Position numbers and translations under genes: made by a program | Shown here: piece by piece, positions 38,414-49,690 of the stretch | Layout of the letters: each line of letters opens with the position of its first letter | How positions within the stretch are numbered: position 1 is the first letter of the stretch | The notes under the pieces: model-generated | What the model saw: only the letters and a program-made list of their open reading frames with translations | The model's database searches: none | What the model was told of the DNA's origin: nothing | Assembly (NCBI RefSeq): GCF_009883795.1 | Contig: NZ_CP033868.1 | Location: 369,501 to 433,500 of the forward strand | Length of the DNA stretch: 64,000 bases | Source of the DNA: Coxiella endosymbiont of Amblyomma sculptum | GTDB taxonomy: Bacteria > Pseudomonadota > Gammaproteobacteria > Coxiellales > Coxiellaceae | Direction of reading: 5' to 3'

Positions 38414-38894
38414 TCTCAAGAAGACACAGACTACAAAAGAATTTCTTATTTGTTTTACCAACTTCTACTCATCAACCGTCGAAAAAACACGGATAATCTA
38501 CGGAATTTTCTCTGCATTTGAACCAGTTTCCGTCAATACGAACATAAAATGTATAATTGTCAATCCTTTCCACTCCCCTCTGTATCTGTAAGGATAGATA
38601 TAGGCCCCCTCCGCTAAAAGAATGGATGTCTGAAAACAAGGAAGGATTAGAATTTTAGAATTGTTGTTTATAGACACAGTAAAACTTGTTGTGTGTAGGT
38701 ACCAAAATACGTGTAGATATATACTTCCACAAAATACAGAAGAGCTTTTACTGTTAGTAAACAATTTATGATATAGGTATGCTGTTTTTGTGATTGGTTA
38801 TAAGGTCATTTTTCGGTATTGAGCTGATGATGTGTCATCCTCAAGTGAAGATGAGGATTTTGAGATGTTCAATTTTAGTGAAGATGTATTCTTT
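38414..38894. other. Gene-free spacer between rnfH and nadK
   Basis: About 480 bp with no gene I can support. In many gammaproteobacteria bamE and fur, or recN, are found here. A minus-strand frame at 38498-38764 has no start-proximal signal peptide and only vague likeness to any family, so I leave it unassigned. The spacer is AT-rich and probably decayed. Confidence 0.45.
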
Positions 38895-39773
38895 CTAGTC
38901 TCGTCTTTCCCAACCCAACTTACGACGCAGTGTATCATAATAATTGTAATCGTTTGGATGAATAAGATGCAATAAATACTTATATTTATGGATGCAAATA
39001 TTGCTTCCCGTTGTTAATTCCGCTTGGTACTTTCCATCGTTACTTACAGACAGCGGCACTTCGTTTTGAGAAGAAATCTTTATTTTTATTTGGCTGTGAG
39101 CTTGAACAACGATAGGACGACTACTCAAAGTATGGGGAAACATTGATACTAGAGCAATAGCATCCAATTGTGGATGTAAAATAGGCCCACCACCTGATAG
39201 AGAATAAGCGGTTGATCCTGTTGGAGTGGTAACAATTAATCCATCAGCACATTGACTACATACGAAGTCGTTGTTTATCAAGATATCGAATTTGATCATT
39301 TTTGTGATTTTTCCTGAAAGCAATACAACATCATTAAGCGCAATTCCTTGAGTAATAATTTTTCCTTTGTACTCGACAGTCATTTCTAAAAGGAATCGTG
39401 TTTCCTTTTTGTAATTGCCTTCTAAAATGGTGTTAATCTTTAAGAGATTATTGGGAGTGATATCTGTGAGAAATCCGAGATTTCCTCGATTAATTCCTAG
39501 AACAGGAAGTTCTTGAGGAACAGCAATATGCGCAGCGTCAAGTAGACTTCCATCTCCCCCCACTACTACTAACAAATCCGCTTTTTCTTTCAATCGATGA
39601 GCTGGTAGTACAATCAAATCTTGGTTGTCTAACATATGAGCAGTGTGTTCTTCAATAAAAAGAATTCTGCCTAAAGATACAAGGTGTGTTTTTAGGGCCT
39701 TTAAAGTGTCTGAAACCCCTTCAACTCCTTTTCTTCCCATGAGCGCAATCTGGCGAAATGATGGATTGTTCAT
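38895..39773 (-). CDS. nadK: NAD kinase
   Basis: NadK makes NADP+ from NAD+ and ATP. The protein has 292 residues, equal to E. coli. Characteristic elements are the catalytic [23 protein letters not shown], the NE/D-like segment around [10 protein letters not shown], and [19 protein letters not shown]. The ATG at 39773 begins [16 protein letters not shown]. It is divergent from grpE, the standard arrangement in gammaproteobacteria. The last 15 or so residues extend beyond the conserved domain. Confidence 0.96.
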   Translation of the reverse strand: MNNPSFRQIALMGRKGVEGVSDTLKALKTHLVSLGRILFIEEHTAHMLDNQDLIVLPAHRLKEKADLLVVVGGDGSLLDAAHIAVPQELPVLGINRGNLGFLTDITPNNLLKINTILEGNYKKETRFLLEMTVEYKGKIITQGIALNDVVLLSGKITKMIKFDILINNDFVCSQCADGLIVTTPTGSTAYSLSGGGPILHPQLDAIALVSMFPHTLSSRPIVVQAHSQIKIKISSQNEVPLSVSNDGKYQAELTTGSNICIHKYKYLLHLIHPNDYNYYDTLRRKLGWERRD

Positions 39774-40123
39774 TTAAGAATTGAGAATAACTTTTTTAAA
39801 AAAAGAAAACCATCAAGTTGTATAGTGGGTTATCATGAAATTTGAAGTGGTGAATTAGTTGGAAAGTAAGTATTTTTACTAAATTGGATTTACTTAATTT
39901 TCAATTAAAACTTGAATCTCTTAAAGAAAGAATGTATAGACTGTTTTCTTCACTTTTTTATTAAAGACAGAAGAAACGTCTCTTTGCTCTGTTATAGAGG
40001 AAAGAGGTTAGAAAAATTTCTAAGATTCAGACAGTTAAACTCCTAAGGTATATTTTACATACAGAGTTCTGTATTTGATTTACTATCGGACAGTATCGTA
40101 TATCGTATAACGAAGAGGTCTAA
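39774..40123. other. Divergent nadK/grpE promoter region
   Basis: 350 bp without a gene. It must contain the nadK and grpE promoters. I looked for a heat-shock promoter before grpE: CTTGAAT occurs near 39910 but no CCCCAT-like -10 follows at the right distance, so it is unconvincing. GAGG before the grpE ATG is a good ribosome-binding site. Confidence 0.5.
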
Positions 40124-40771
40124 ATGAACACGAAAGAACAATCTGAATTTGAAAACGAATCCAATAATAACAACAGTACAGTAGGGAAAGTATTTCAAGA
40201 AGATAAGGCAATAAAAATGGAAAGCGATGCCATTCAAGAGATAGGTCAGCATAAAGAAAAATTGGAAAAGACCGATCATGAGAAAGCCGAGACACCTGAA
40301 ATTAAGGTTCCTGAAATTAAGGTTGTTGATTTGGTAAAACAATTGGATGAGTACAAGACTCAGTATATGCGTTTGCAAGCAAAAATGGATAATTTACGAA
40401 AGCGGACGGAGAGGGAGATTGCAAATACTATAAAATATGCTGTAGAAAAACTAGTTATGGATCTGTTACCGGTGGTTGATAGTTTGACTCACGGTCTCGA
40501 AAGTCAAAAATTGACAGATTTACATTCTGAGAGTTTACGCGAAGGGATGAAACTAACACTGGATTTACTGCACAAAATTTTTGAAAAACATGGAGTCGGA
40601 ACCATCAGTCCTACACTAGGTGATCTTTTTAATCCAGAACTTCATGAAGCTGTGGCTGTCCAGAACATTCCAGATACCGAACGCGATACGATCGTTCAAA
40701 TAGTACAAAAAGGCTATCAACTCAATGGACGAGTGTTACGGGCAGCAAGAGTCGTTGTTTCAACAAGTTAG
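40124..40771 (+). CDS. grpE: Nucleotide exchange factor GrpE
   Basis: GrpE releases ADP from DnaK. The product has 215 residues. An acidic, low-complexity N-terminus is followed by a long coiled coil (YKTQYMRLQAKMDNLRKRTEREI) and the beta domain with GVGTISPTLGDLFNPELHEAV and IVQKGYQLNGRVLRAARVVVS. The N-terminal tail contains PEIKVPEIKV, made by an exact 15-bp tandem duplication (40295-40324). It is divergent from nadK. A terminator separates it from dnaK. Confidence 0.96.
   Translation: MNTKEQSEFENESNNNNSTVGKVFQEDKAIKMESDAIQEIGQHKEKLEKTDHEKAETPEIKVPEIKVVDLVKQLDEYKTQYMRLQAKMDNLRKRTEREIANTIKYAVEKLVMDLLPVVDSLTHGLESQKLTDLHSESLREGMKLTLDLLHKIFEKHGVGTISPTLGDLFNPELHEAVAVQNIPDTERDTIVQIVQKGYQLNGRVLRAARVVVSTS
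40295..40324 (+). repeat. Perfect 15-bp in-frame tandem duplication inside grpE
   Basis: CCTGAAATTAAGGTT occurs at 40295-40309 and again at 40310-40324. It encodes PEIKV twice in the disordered N-terminal part of GrpE, so the frame is kept. Confidence 0.95.
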
Positions 40772-41002
40772 AACAGTACATAAAAATTATCCTAAAAAAA
40801 GGGGGGATTTTTAGGAGTTTGGTTGTATTAGTAGGGTTATTTATCAAATCCTGTTTCAGGATACACCAGTTTGGTAGAAGAGAGAATCTTCAGTGTTGCC
40901 ATGGAAGAAAATGGGTATTTTTAAAAAAATTGGGATAATGAATAAAATACAGAAAATCCAGCGGATGTTTTGTTTTGTAGTGTTAGAAGGCAATGTAGAA
41001 TA

Positions 41003-41032
41003 GCCATCTAGTTACGATGGCCGCTATTTTTT
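41003..41032 (+). terminator. Rho-independent terminator after grpE
   Basis: GCCATC (41003-41008), a seven-base loop and GATGGC (41016-41021) form a hairpin, followed by CGCTA and TTTTTT. An alternative pairing with the flanking ATAG/CTAT lengthens the stem. It lies about 230 bp after grpE and before the dnaK promoter. Confidence 0.6.
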
Positions 41033-41077
41033 ATTCTCCTCACTTTTGGTTGTGTCGAAAACTGTTAGTATATTTCA

Positions 41078-41106
41078 CTTGAAATCTCAAAACCCTGTCC
41101 CCACCT
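41078..41106 (+). promoter_or_regulatory. Sigma-32 heat-shock promoter of dnaK-dnaJ
   Basis: CTTGAAA (41078-41084) is an exact sigma-32 -35 element. After a 14-bp spacer, CCCCACCT (41099-41106) differs from the CCCCATNT -10 consensus at a single position. It lies 108 bp before the dnaK start and after the terminator at 41003-41032. Confidence 0.8.
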
Positions 41107-41112
41107 TCTTAT

Positions 41113-41142
41113 CTAGGGAAGGCTAGGGAAGGCGTTGCGTTG
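41113..41142. repeat. Tandem repeats in the dnaK leader
   Basis: CTAGGGAAGG (41113-41122) is repeated exactly at 41123-41132 and followed at once by CGTTG twice (41133-41142). They begin 7 bp downstream of the sigma-32 -10 element and so lie around the transcription start and 5' leader. Confidence 0.9.
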
Positions 41143-41213
41143 TAGGTTCTGTAGTTTTTTGATTTAGGTTCGTAGGTTTTTTGTTTTTGTTTTGATGTTT
41201 GAGAGGAGAAAGA

Positions 41214-43190
41214 ATGGCTGAAACTATTGGTATTGATCTAGGTACTACCAACTCCTGTGTTGCGGTGATGGAAGGTGGAAAGGTCCGGGTGATCGAAAAC
41301 GCTGAGGGTTCTCGTACCACTCCGTCAACTGTCGCTTATACGAAAGACGGAGAGGTGTTGGTGGGTGCATCTGCAAAGCGACAAGCTGTTACGAATCCCA
41401 ATCGAACTCTTTTTGCGATCAAGCGTTTAATTGGACGTCGCTTTGATGATGTTGTTGTTCAAAAAGACATTAAGATGGTTCCGTATAAAATCTCTAGGGC
41501 AAGTAATGGAGATGCTTGGGTAAGAGTAGTGGGGAAAGACGGTCAGCAAGAAGATCTGGCTCCTCCGCAAATTTCTGCGCAAGTGCTTATGAAGATGAAA
41601 AAGGCAGCTGAAGATTATTTAGGGCATTCTGTGGAAGATGCTGTGATAACAGTACCGGCTTACTTTAATGATTCCCAGCGTCAAGCGACTAAGGATGCAG
41701 GAAAGATCGCAAATCTTAATGTAAAACGTATCATTAACGAGCCTACTGCCGCGGCGTTGGCTTACGGAATGGACAAGAAAAAAGGAGATCGTAAAATCGC
41801 CGTTTATGATTTGGGCGGAGGAACGTTTGATATTTCTATCATAGAGATTGCCGAAGTAGATGGAGAACATCAATTTGAGGTTTTGGCTACGAATGGCGAT
41901 ACCTTTCTAGGAGGAGAAGATTTTGATCTTAGATTGATTGATTACTTGGCCAGCGAGTTTAAGAGAGATGTTGGCGTAGATTTGCATAGCGATCCTCTAG
42001 CGCTACAGAGATTGAAAGAAGCAGCTGAAAAAGCAAAGATTGAACTTTCGTCTAGTCAACAAACCGACGTTAACCTACCTTATATTACCGCAGATGCTTC
42101 TGGCCCTAAGCATTTGAATATTCGTATCACTCGGGCTAAATTAGAGTCGTTGGTGGAAGATTTGATTGAAAAAACTATTGAACCTTGTAGGATAGCGATT
42201 AAAGACACCGGGCTTAAAGTTTCTGAAATCGACGATGTGATTCTGGTTGGTGGCCAGACTCGTATGCCGAAGGTTCAAGAAGCTGTTAGAATCTTCTTTG
42301 GAAAAGAAGCGCGTAAAGATGTAAATCCGGATGAGGCAGTAGCTATTGGAGCAGCTATTCAGGGAGCGGTGTTATCTGGAGAAGTGAAAGATGTATTGTT
42401 ACTTGATGTTACGCCTCTGTCTTTGGGAATTGAAACTCTGGGTGGGGTTATGACTAAATTGATTGATAAAAACACCACAATTCCAACAAAGGCCAATCAG
42501 ATATTTTCAACCGCCGAAGATAATCAGACAGCCGTTACAGTTCATGTTTTACAAGGAGAGAGAGAAATGGCTTCGGCGAATAAATCGTTAGGTCGTTTCG
42601 ATCTTACGGATATTCCACCAGCGCCGCGTGGTGTGTCTCAGATTGAAGTAACGTTTGATATTGACGCAAACGGTATTCTTCATGTGTCAGCGAAGGATAA
42701 GGCAACTGGTAAGGAGCAATCCATTGTAATTAAAGCTTCCAGTGGTTTATCGGATGAAGAAGTTGGTAGAATGGTAAAAGATGCTGAAACGCATCGAGAG
42801 ATGGACCGCAAATTTCATGAGTTGGTAAATGCTAGAAATCAAGCCGATGCAATGATTCATGCTTCCGAAAAAGCTGTAAAAGACTTAGGAAACAAAGATG
42901 ATGGAATATCATCTGACGAAAAGGATTCCATCGAGAAAGCAGTTAAAGAGCTTAGAGAAGTAATGAAAGGAAATGATAAAGGTGCGATCGAGGAGAAAAC
43001 AAAGGTGTTAGCAGAGTATTCTTCTAAACTGGCTGAACGTGTTTATGCTAAGAAAAATACTGAATCCGACTCGCGTGGTGCAAGAAGCTCTTCTAAAGAA
43101 TCCAAAACTGGAAGAGAAGATGTAGTTGATGCTGAATTTAAGGAGGTCAAAGACGAAAAGCAGACGCATGTGAATGAAGACAATAAATAA
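41214..43190 (+). CDS. dnaK: Chaperone DnaK (Hsp70)
   Basis: DnaK is the main Hsp70 chaperone. The ATPase domain has [30 protein letters not shown] and [14 protein letters not shown]. The substrate-binding domain follows the [20 protein letters not shown] linker region. The C-terminus, about 20 residues beyond the lid, is acidic ([13 protein letters not shown]). The ATG at 41214 is used, with GGAGAAAGA before it; an ATG at 41199 would add five residues. Length is 658 residues, close to the usual 640. It is expressed from a sigma-32 promoter and followed by dnaJ. Confidence 0.97.
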   Translation: MAETIGIDLGTTNSCVAVMEGGKVRVIENAEGSRTTPSTVAYTKDGEVLVGASAKRQAVTNPNRTLFAIKRLIGRRFDDVVVQKDIKMVPYKISRASNGDAWVRVVGKDGQQEDLAPPQISAQVLMKMKKAAEDYLGHSVEDAVITVPAYFNDSQRQATKDAGKIANLNVKRIINEPTAAALAYGMDKKKGDRKIAVYDLGGGTFDISIIEIAEVDGEHQFEVLATNGDTFLGGEDFDLRLIDYLASEFKRDVGVDLHSDPLALQRLKEAAEKAKIELSSSQQTDVNLPYITADASGPKHLNIRITRAKLESLVEDLIEKTIEPCRIAIKDTGLKVSEIDDVILVGGQTRMPKVQEAVRIFFGKEARKDVNPDEAVAIGAAIQGAVLSGEVKDVLLLDVTPLSLGIETLGGVMTKLIDKNTTIPTKANQIFSTAEDNQTAVTVHVLQGEREMASANKSLGRFDLTDIPPAPRGVSQIEVTFDIDANGILHVSAKDKATGKEQSIVIKASSGLSDEEVGRMVKDAETHREMDRKFHELVNARNQADAMIHASEKAVKDLGNKDDGISSDEKDSIEKAVKELREVMKGNDKGAIEEKTKVLAEYSSKLAERVYAKKNTESDSRGARSSSKESKTGREDVVDAEFKEVKDEKQTHVNEDNK

Positions 43191-43315
43191 GCGAAAGAAA
43201 AAACTGCAGGAACAGTTAGTTTTTCTTGTGTTTTTGGTCTTACGAATCTTACAATTTTCACTCAGCCTCTGGTTTGGTCTTTCCTTGGAAAGAAATTGGG
43301 AGGAATGTGTCTTCC

Positions 43316-44443
43316 ATGGAAAAGCGTGATTACTACGAAGTTCTCGGGGTTAGTCGTACAGCAACGGATGGAGAAATTAAAAAGGCCTTCCGTCGTTTAG
43401 CAATGAAATATCATCCGGATCGAAATCCGGGAGATAAAGATGCGGAAATAAAATTTAAGGAAGCACGAGAAGCTTATGAAGTGCTTTCCGATTCGCGCAA
43501 GCGCGCTTCTTATGACCAATTCGGTCATTCCAGTGTAGATCAATCTTTTGGAAGCAGTTCCAGCAGTTTTGGATTTGGAGATCTTGGAGATGTTTTCGGT
43601 GACATTTTTGGGGATATCTTTGGAGGAGGAAAGACTAGTGGTAGATCCCGAGAACAACGAGGATCTGATCTGAGCTATAACCTTCTTCTTTCACTAGAAG
43701 AAGTTGTCCATGGAATCACGCAAACAATTAAGGTTTTGACCTGGATGAACTGTAAAACATGTAACGGAAGTGGTGCAAAAAAAGGCACTAGTTCGGTTAC
43801 ATGTCAGCGCTGCGGAGGAAGTGGTCAGATGCGTGTGCAACACAGTTTTTTACAGGTACAACAAACGTGTTCTGCGTGTCGAGGAATAGGACAAGTCATT
43901 AAAGACCCTTGCTTCGATTGCCACGGACAAGGTCGCCGCCAGCAATCAAAAACTTTGTCTGTTAAAATTCCTCAAGGAATTGATACCGGAGATCGCATTC
44001 GGCTCTCTGGTGAAGGCGAAGCGGGACTTTTAGGAGCCCCTCCGGGGGATCTCTATGTACAGATTCAAGTAAAACCGCATCCTGTTTTTCGCAGAGAAGG
44101 CAACGATTTGCATTCAGAAGTTCCTATAGACTTTGTCACAGCTTCTTTAGGAGGAGAAGTTGAAATTCCTACATTGGATGGTGCTGTACGTTTAACAGTT
44201 CCTCCAGAAACACAAAGTGGAAAGAAATTCCGCCTGCGAGGAAAAGGTGTAAAAGTCTTAAGAAGCGGCGGTATTGGGGATTTGATATGTCATGTTACAG
44301 TAGAAACTCCAATAAAGTTAAATACAGAACAAAAAGAATTATTAAAACGTTTTTCTGTGTTGTTAGAAAAAGACGGTAAAAATCATAGTTTACGTAGACG
44401 CAGTTGGTTTGATAGCGTAAAAGCCTTTTTTTCAAAAAAATGA
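43316..44443 (+). CDS. dnaJ: Chaperone DnaJ (Hsp40)
   Basis: DnaJ stimulates the DnaK ATPase and delivers clients. The J domain begins [14 protein letters not shown] with the HPD motif in [10 protein letters not shown] Gly/Phe-rich region follows, then four CxxCxGxG zinc-binding repeats ([32 protein letters not shown]) and the two beta-barrel domains. From the ATG at 43316 it has 375 residues, one less than E. coli. The upstream part of the open frame (from 43226) is not family-like. It follows dnaK by about 125 bp. Confidence 0.97.
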   Translation: MEKRDYYEVLGVSRTATDGEIKKAFRRLAMKYHPDRNPGDKDAEIKFKEAREAYEVLSDSRKRASYDQFGHSSVDQSFGSSSSSFGFGDLGDVFGDIFGDIFGGGKTSGRSREQRGSDLSYNLLLSLEEVVHGITQTIKVLTWMNCKTCNGSGAKKGTSSVTCQRCGGSGQMRVQHSFLQVQQTCSACRGIGQVIKDPCFDCHGQGRRQQSKTLSVKIPQGIDTGDRIRLSGEGEAGLLGAPPGDLYVQIQVKPHPVFRREGNDLHSEVPIDFVTASLGGEVEIPTLDGAVRLTVPPETQSGKKFRLRGKGVKVLRSGGIGDLICHVTVETPIKLNTEQKELLKRFSVLLEKDGKNHSLRRRSWFDSVKAFFSKK

Positions 44444-44518
44444 ATTCGCAATCAACCGCACTTAGAATAATCCATTGCGCTTTAGAGATAAGGTTTTCAA
44501 TTAGAGAGGTCTCGCTCG

Positions 44519-45685
44519 ATGGGTAATTTAAGCTTGTTTAGACAGCGAAATCCGGCGGCGTTGGTACTGTCTAACGGGAGTTTCTTTTCCGGATATTCTA
44601 TTGGAGTAAACGGCCGGACTTCCGGGGAAGTTATTTTCCATACGTCATCTACGGGCTATCAAGAGATTCTAACAGATCCTTCTTATGCAGGACAGATTAT
44701 TACTTTGACTTGCCCGCATGTCGGAAATGTAGGAGTTAATTCTGACGATCAAGAATCACACAGAATTTGGGCCTCTGGGTTGGTTATCCGTGAATTATCT
44801 TTTGTTTTCAGTAATTGGCGCGCCGAACGATCGCTTGCAGATTACTTGCAGTCCGAGGAAATTGTTGCTATTGCGGGGGTTGATACTCGACGTTTGGTGC
44901 GATTAATTCGTGAGAAAGGAGTATTGAGTGGGTGCATTGTCACCGGTAAAAACGTGGATTTAGATGAAGCTCTTGAATGCGCTCGCGCTTTTTGTTTGAA
45001 AGAAAAAAGAGATTTGACCAAAATCGCTTCTATAAAGGAAATGAAAACCTGGGTTGGGACGACAGTAAATCTTACAAAAGACTATTGTAATACAATCGTA
45101 CAAAAAAAAGATGGCTATCGTGTTGTGGTTTATGATTACGGTTTAAAACGACAGATTTTGCGGTCTCTAGTGGCTAGTGGTTGTGTAGTAACCGTTGTCC
45201 CTGCTCAAACGTCTGTACAATCGGTCTTAAATTTTAATCCGGATGGTGTTGTATTGTCCAACGGACCAGGCGATCCAGAAGATTGTGGTTATGCAATTTC
45301 AGCAATTCAGGAAATTTTAGATAGAGGAATTCCTTTGCTAGGAATTTGTCTGGGTTTTCAGCTTTTGGTTTTGGCTTGTGGTGGAAAAACAAAAAAAATG
45401 AAATTTGGACACCACGGAGCCAATCATCCTGTACAAAATGTTTTAACTAGACGTATCTACATTACTAGTCAAAACCACAGTTTCTCAGTGGATGAGAAAG
45501 ATTTACCAGACGTACTAAAAGCAACACACCGTTCTTTGTTTGATGGAACATTGCAAGGGATAGTGCATGAGAACAGACCAGCAATTGCTTTTCAAGGTCA
45601 TCCAGAAGCAAATCCGGGGCCTCAAGATATGAGGGGAATATTTGAAGACTTTATTGAATTGATAAGAAAAAAACGTTTTAAATAG
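44519..45685 (+). CDS. carA: Carbamoyl-phosphate synthase, small (glutaminase) subunit
   Basis: CarA releases ammonia from glutamine for CarB. The N-terminal domain carries [13 protein letters not shown] and [15 protein letters not shown]. The class I amidotransferase domain has the nucleophile Cys in GICLGFQLL (His is more common than Phe here), SQNHSF, and the catalytic His/Glu in GHPEANPGP. It has 388 residues, near the E. coli 382. It is the first of carA-carB, one base apart. Together they feed pyrimidine and arginine synthesis. Confidence 0.97.
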   Translation: MGNLSLFRQRNPAALVLSNGSFFSGYSIGVNGRTSGEVIFHTSSTGYQEILTDPSYAGQIITLTCPHVGNVGVNSDDQESHRIWASGLVIRELSFVFSNWRAERSLADYLQSEEIVAIAGVDTRRLVRLIREKGVLSGCIVTGKNVDLDEALECARAFCLKEKRDLTKIASIKEMKTWVGTTVNLTKDYCNTIVQKKDGYRVVVYDYGLKRQILRSLVASGCVVTVVPAQTSVQSVLNFNPDGVVLSNGPGDPEDCGYAISAIQEILDRGIPLLGICLGFQLLVLACGGKTKKMKFGHHGANHPVQNVLTRRIYITSQNHSFSVDEKDLPDVLKATHRSLFDGTLQGIVHENRPAIAFQGHPEANPGPQDMRGIFEDFIELIRKKRFK

Positions 45686-45686
45686 T

Positions 45687-48600
45687 ATGCCAAAAAGAAC
45701 AGATATCAAAAATGTATTAATTATTGGAGCTGGACCTATTGTCATCGGGCAAGCGTGTGAGTTTGATTATTCTGGAACTCAAGCCTGTCGAGCTCTTAGA
45801 GAGGAAGGCTGTCGCGTTATTTTGGTGAATTCGAACCCTGCTACTATAATGACTGATCCTGATACAGCGGACGCTACTTATATTGAACCCATAAGTTGGG
45901 AGGTAGTTGCGAAAATTATTGAAAAGGAAAAACCAGATGCAGTTTTGCCAACTATGGGAGGGCAGACAGGTTTGAATTGTGCGTTGGATCTGGTACGAGA
46001 AGGAATTTTAGAAAAATACAACGTTCGATTGATTGGAGCTTCTCGAGAAGCTATAAATAAAGCCGAAGATCGGGCTTTATTTCAGAAAGCTATGGCTAAC
46101 ATTGGATTAGAGACAACTCGTTCTGGACTAACTCGATCGATGAAAGAAGCTTGGAAAATTCTCGAAAAAGTTGGATTTCCGGTGATTATTAGGCTTTCTT
46201 TTACTCTAGGAGGAAACGGTGGAGGTATCGCATATAATAGAGAAGAATTCTTAGAAATTTGTACTCGTGGTCTTGAATTGTCTCCTGTTAATGGAGTATT
46301 GATTGATGAATCCATTGTTGGATGGAAGGAATTTGAATTGGAGGTGGTACGAGACATAGAAGACAATTGTATTGTTGTTTGCAGTATTGAAAATGTAGAT
46401 CCTGTAGGTATCCATACCGGGGACTCCATTTCCGTTGCCCCCGCTCAAACATTGACAGACAAAGAGTATCAACGTATGAGGGATGCCGCTATTGCAATCT
46501 TGCGAGAAATTGGAGTAGAAACTGGTGGTTCTAATGTACAATTTGCAATTAATCCAAATGATGGACGAATGATCGTTATCGAAATGAATCCTCGTGTATC
46601 TCGTTCTTCTGCGCTCGCTTCAAAAGCCACCGGTTTTCCTATTGCAAAAGTTGCAGCAAAATTGGCTATTGGCTGTACTTTAGATGAACTACGGAACGAA
46701 ATTACAGACGGAAAAATTCCTGCTTCTTTTGAACCTACCATTGACTACATCGTAACCAAAATTCCTCGATTCAATTTTGAAAAATTTCCTCAAACTCAGC
46801 CCCGATTGACGACTCAGATGCAGTCGATAGGAGAAGTAATGGCTATTGGTCGTACTTTTCAAGAATCGCTGCAAAAAGCCATTCGTGGATTAGAAATTGA
46901 TGTTTGTGGGTTGGAATCGAAAGTACAGGTTACAAATCGATACGTAGATGAGATGTTGCGAGAAAATATTGGACGAGAATTGCGTTTCGCCGGTCCTGAA
47001 CGTTTATGGCATCTTGCGGATGCTTTTCGAATAGGTTTTAGTTTAGAAGAAGTTCATAGAAATAGTCAAATTGATCTCTGGTTTTTAGCACAAATAAAGG
47101 AATTGGTTTGTCTGGAAGAAGCAATAAAAAATGAATCGTTAAAAGAACTGTCTCGAGAGAAGTTGCTTCATTTAAAGCGTAAGGGATTTTCCGATAAACG
47201 ATTAGCGCAGTTACTAAGAACTACCGAAAAACGTGTACGAAATTATCGACATAAATTGCAAATTTTTCCTGTTTACAAGCGTGTAGATACTTGTTCTGCA
47301 GAATTTTCTGCAAATACGTCCTATCTTTATTCAACTTACGAAGAAGAAGATGAATGCTTTCCAACAAATCGAAATAAAATCATGGTGTTGGGCAGCGGTC
47401 CGAATCGAATTGGGCAAGGTATCGAATTTGATTATTGCTGTGTACACGCAGCTTTGGCTATGCGTGATATGGGTTATGAAAGTATTATGGTCAATTGCAA
47501 CCCGGAAACCGTCTCTACAGATTTCGATGTTTCCGATCGATTGTATTTCGAGCCGATTACATTAGAAGACGTCTTGGAAATTGCAACAGCTGAGAAACCT
47601 AAAGGTGTTATTATTCAATTTGGAGGACAGACGCCTCTAAAACTAGCAAGAGCGCTGGAAAAAGCCAAAATACCTATTTTGGGAACACAACCTGACGCTA
47701 TTGATCGGTCTGAAGATCGAGAGCGTTTTCAGATGCTGATTCAAGAACTAAATTTGCCACAACTACCTAATGGATCGGTACGTAGTGTAGAAGAAGGTTT
47801 GCGCTTGGCAAAAGTATTTTCTTATCCATTGATCATTCGTCCTTCGTATGTATTGGGTGGACAATCTATGAAAATTATTTATAGCGAGAAAGAATTAACT
47901 CGTTATATGACTAAAGATATCATCGTTTCGGAGGACGAACCCTTACTTTTAGATAGATTTTTAGAAGACGCCGTAGAAGTGGATATTGATGCAGTGTGCG
48001 ATGGTGAAAACATTTTGATTTGCGGTATTTTGGAGCACATCGAGAAAGCTGGTGTGCACTCCGGTGATTCTTCTTGTACCTTTCCACCACATAATTTAAG
48101 TAAAAGTGTGCAAGATCAACTTCGAGAACAAGTTTTTTTGATAGCAAAGAAACTCAATGTAATTGGTTTAGTAAATACTCAATTTGCAATTCAAGGAGAT
48201 GAAATTTATGTACTCGAAGTTAATCTTAGAGCTTCTCGAACGATTCCTTTTCTCGAAAAAGCTACAGGACTTCCGCTAACTAGGATTGCAGCTCGTTGTA
48301 TGGTACATCTCTCTTTGAGAGAACAAGCCGTTCAAGAATATATTCCTCACTATTTCTCTGTTAAAAAACCTGTATTTCCTTTCGACAAATTTCTAGGTGT
48401 AGACCCTATTCTGGGTCCAGAAATGCGTTCTACCGGAGAAGCGATGGGAATAGGAAGTACTTTTGGACAGGCTTTTGCAAAAGGTCAATTAAGCGGTGGA
48501 GATACTATTCCTCAAAATGGATGTGCTTTTATAAGTGTTCGTGATGCAGATAAGGAAAAAATTGTAAAAGTGGCTGATACGTTAATACATTTAGGATTTG

Positions 48601-48932
48601 ACATTGTATCCACTCGAGGAACTGCCAGAGTGCTGCAAAATTCTGGAATTTTATGCACGATAGTTAATAAAGTTACTGAAGGGCGCCCTCATATTGTTGA
48701 TATGATTAAAAACGATCAGATTGATTTTATTATCAATACTACAGAAGGCGAAAAAGCCATTGAAGATTCAAATGTTATTCGAATTAGTGCAGTGCAACAC
48801 AAAGTGTGCTATACAACAACATTGGCAGGTGGGGAAGCTACTGTTTTGGCCATACAGGCTGTTGAGTTGAACCACCTTCGGACTTTACAAGATTTGCATC
48901 GACAAAAGAGAGAAAGAAAGAAAAGTTTCTAA
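45687..48932 (+). CDS. carB: Carbamoyl-phosphate synthase, large subunit
   Basis: CarB makes carbamoyl phosphate from bicarbonate, ammonia and two ATP. The 1081-residue protein contains two homologous ATP-grasp halves. The first starts [21 protein letters not shown] and carries [15 protein letters not shown]; the second has [18 protein letters not shown] and [15 protein letters not shown]. The C-terminal MGS-like allosteric domain begins around residue 940. The gene starts one base after the carA stop, so translation is coupled. greA follows, the conserved gammaproteobacterial order. Confidence 0.98.
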   Translation: MPKRTDIKNVLIIGAGPIVIGQACEFDYSGTQACRALREEGCRVILVNSNPATIMTDPDTADATYIEPISWEVVAKIIEKEKPDAVLPTMGGQTGLNCALDLVREGILEKYNVRLIGASREAINKAEDRALFQKAMANIGLETTRSGLTRSMKEAWKILEKVGFPVIIRLSFTLGGNGGGIAYNREEFLEICTRGLELSPVNGVLIDESIVGWKEFELEVVRDIEDNCIVVCSIENVDPVGIHTGDSISVAPAQTLTDKEYQRMRDAAIAILREIGVETGGSNVQFAINPNDGRMIVIEMNPRVSRSSALASKATGFPIAKVAAKLAIGCTLDELRNEITDGKIPASFEPTIDYIVTKIPRFNFEKFPQTQPRLTTQMQSIGEVMAIGRTFQESLQKAIRGLEIDVCGLESKVQVTNRYVDEMLRENIGRELRFAGPERLWHLADAFRIGFSLEEVHRNSQIDLWFLAQIKELVCLEEAIKNESLKELSREKLLHLKRKGFSDKRLAQLLRTTEKRVRNYRHKLQIFPVYKRVDTCSAEFSANTSYLYSTYEEEDECFPTNRNKIMVLGSGPNRIGQGIEFDYCCVHAALAMRDMGYESIMVNCNPETVSTDFDVSDRLYFEPITLEDVLEIATAEKPKGVIIQFGGQTPLKLARALEKAKIPILGTQPDAIDRSEDRERFQMLIQELNLPQLPNGSVRSVEEGLRLAKVFSYPLIIRPSYVLGGQSMKIIYSEKELTRYMTKDIIVSEDEPLLLDRFLEDAVEVDIDAVCDGENILICGILEHIEKAGVHSGDSSCTFPPHNLSKSVQDQLREQVFLIAKKLNVIGLVNTQFAIQGDEIYVLEVNLRASRTIPFLEKATGLPLTRIAARCMVHLSLREQAVQEYIPHYFSVKKPVFPFDKFLGVDPILGPEMRSTGEAMGIGSTFGQAFAKGQLSGGDTIPQNGCAFISVRDADKEKIVKVADTLIHLGFDIVSTRGTARVLQNSGILCTIVNKVTEGRPHIVDMIKNDQIDFIINTTEGEKAIEDSNVIRISAVQHKVCYTTTLAGGEATVLAIQAVELNHLRTLQDLHRQKRERKKSF

Positions 48933-49126
48933 AGAAGGTTTCTGTTGAGAAATGAGCAAGAGGTATGTTTTTTGTTTTCTTTCGATTTGGAACTTTTTTG
49001 AGAGATTTGTTTTATTACTTTGGATTGAGAAGTAGGGGGTTATTTCTTGGTACACAACGTTGGATTCAAAAAAGTACTAGTTTTTCTAAACTGCTAAGGT
49101 TTCCATGTGTTTTGAAGGTGTTTGTG

Positions 49127-49609
49127 ATGCGAGAAGCTATTTTTCCTATGACTGCAAATGGTGTTTCTGAATTGCGTTCAGAACTAGAAATTTTAAAAAA
49201 GATTGAGCGCCCCAAGGTTATTGCGGATATCGCAGAAGCGCGTTCTCATGGAGATTTAAGGGAAAATTCCGAATACCATGCTATAAAGGAACGTCAGTCT
49301 TTTATAGAAGGACGTATTCTAGAGATCGAGACAAAACTGTCTAACTGCCGAATAATTGATATTTCACAACTTCCCAACAAAGGGAAAGTGATTTTTGGAT
49401 CTACAGTTACTTTATTAAATTACAACACTCAAACCGAATCTACTTATCAAATTGTAGGTGAGGACGAAGCTAATTTGAAAGAAAGTAAAATTTCAATATC
49501 TTCCCCTCTGGTACGGGCTCTTATCAGAAAATGTATTGGAGAAATTGTGAAAGTTCAAGCTCCGGAAGGTGTAGTGAAATACAAAATTGTAGATGTTAAA
49601 TACTCTTAA
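49127..49609 (+). CDS. greA: Transcription elongation factor GreA
   Basis: GreA enters the secondary channel of RNA polymerase and stimulates cleavage of backtracked RNA. The coiled-coil N-terminus includes the conserved acidic tip region IAEARSHGDLRENSEYHAIKE. The C-terminal FKBP-like domain has FGSTVTLLN and IVGEDEAN. I start at the ATG at 49127 (MREAIFPMTANG, 160 residues), with GAAGG upstream. The longer open frame from 48965 adds a Phe-rich stretch with no similarity. It is the last gene of the dnaK-dnaJ-carAB-greA row. Confidence 0.96.
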   Translation: MREAIFPMTANGVSELRSELEILKKIERPKVIADIAEARSHGDLRENSEYHAIKERQSFIEGRILEIETKLSNCRIIDISQLPNKGKVIFGSTVTLLNYNTQTESTYQIVGEDEANLKESKISISSPLVRALIRKCIGEIVKVQAPEGVVKYKIVDVKYS

Positions 49610-49690
49610 AAAGGCGCAAAATTGTGTTTGTTGTGTATCCTCTGTTTTAATTTTCGGATCTGTGTATTTGGTGATGAGAGAAACAAATTT

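Noticed and set aside
38498-38764. Minus-strand frame where bamE would be expected
   Set aside because: There is no lipoprotein signal or BamE signature; likeness to the family was too vague to annotate.
40791-40815. Hairpin CCTAAAAA/TTTTTAGG around a G-run after grpE as terminator
   Set aside because: The stem is AT-rich and no T-run follows; the hairpin at 41003-41032 is a better terminator.
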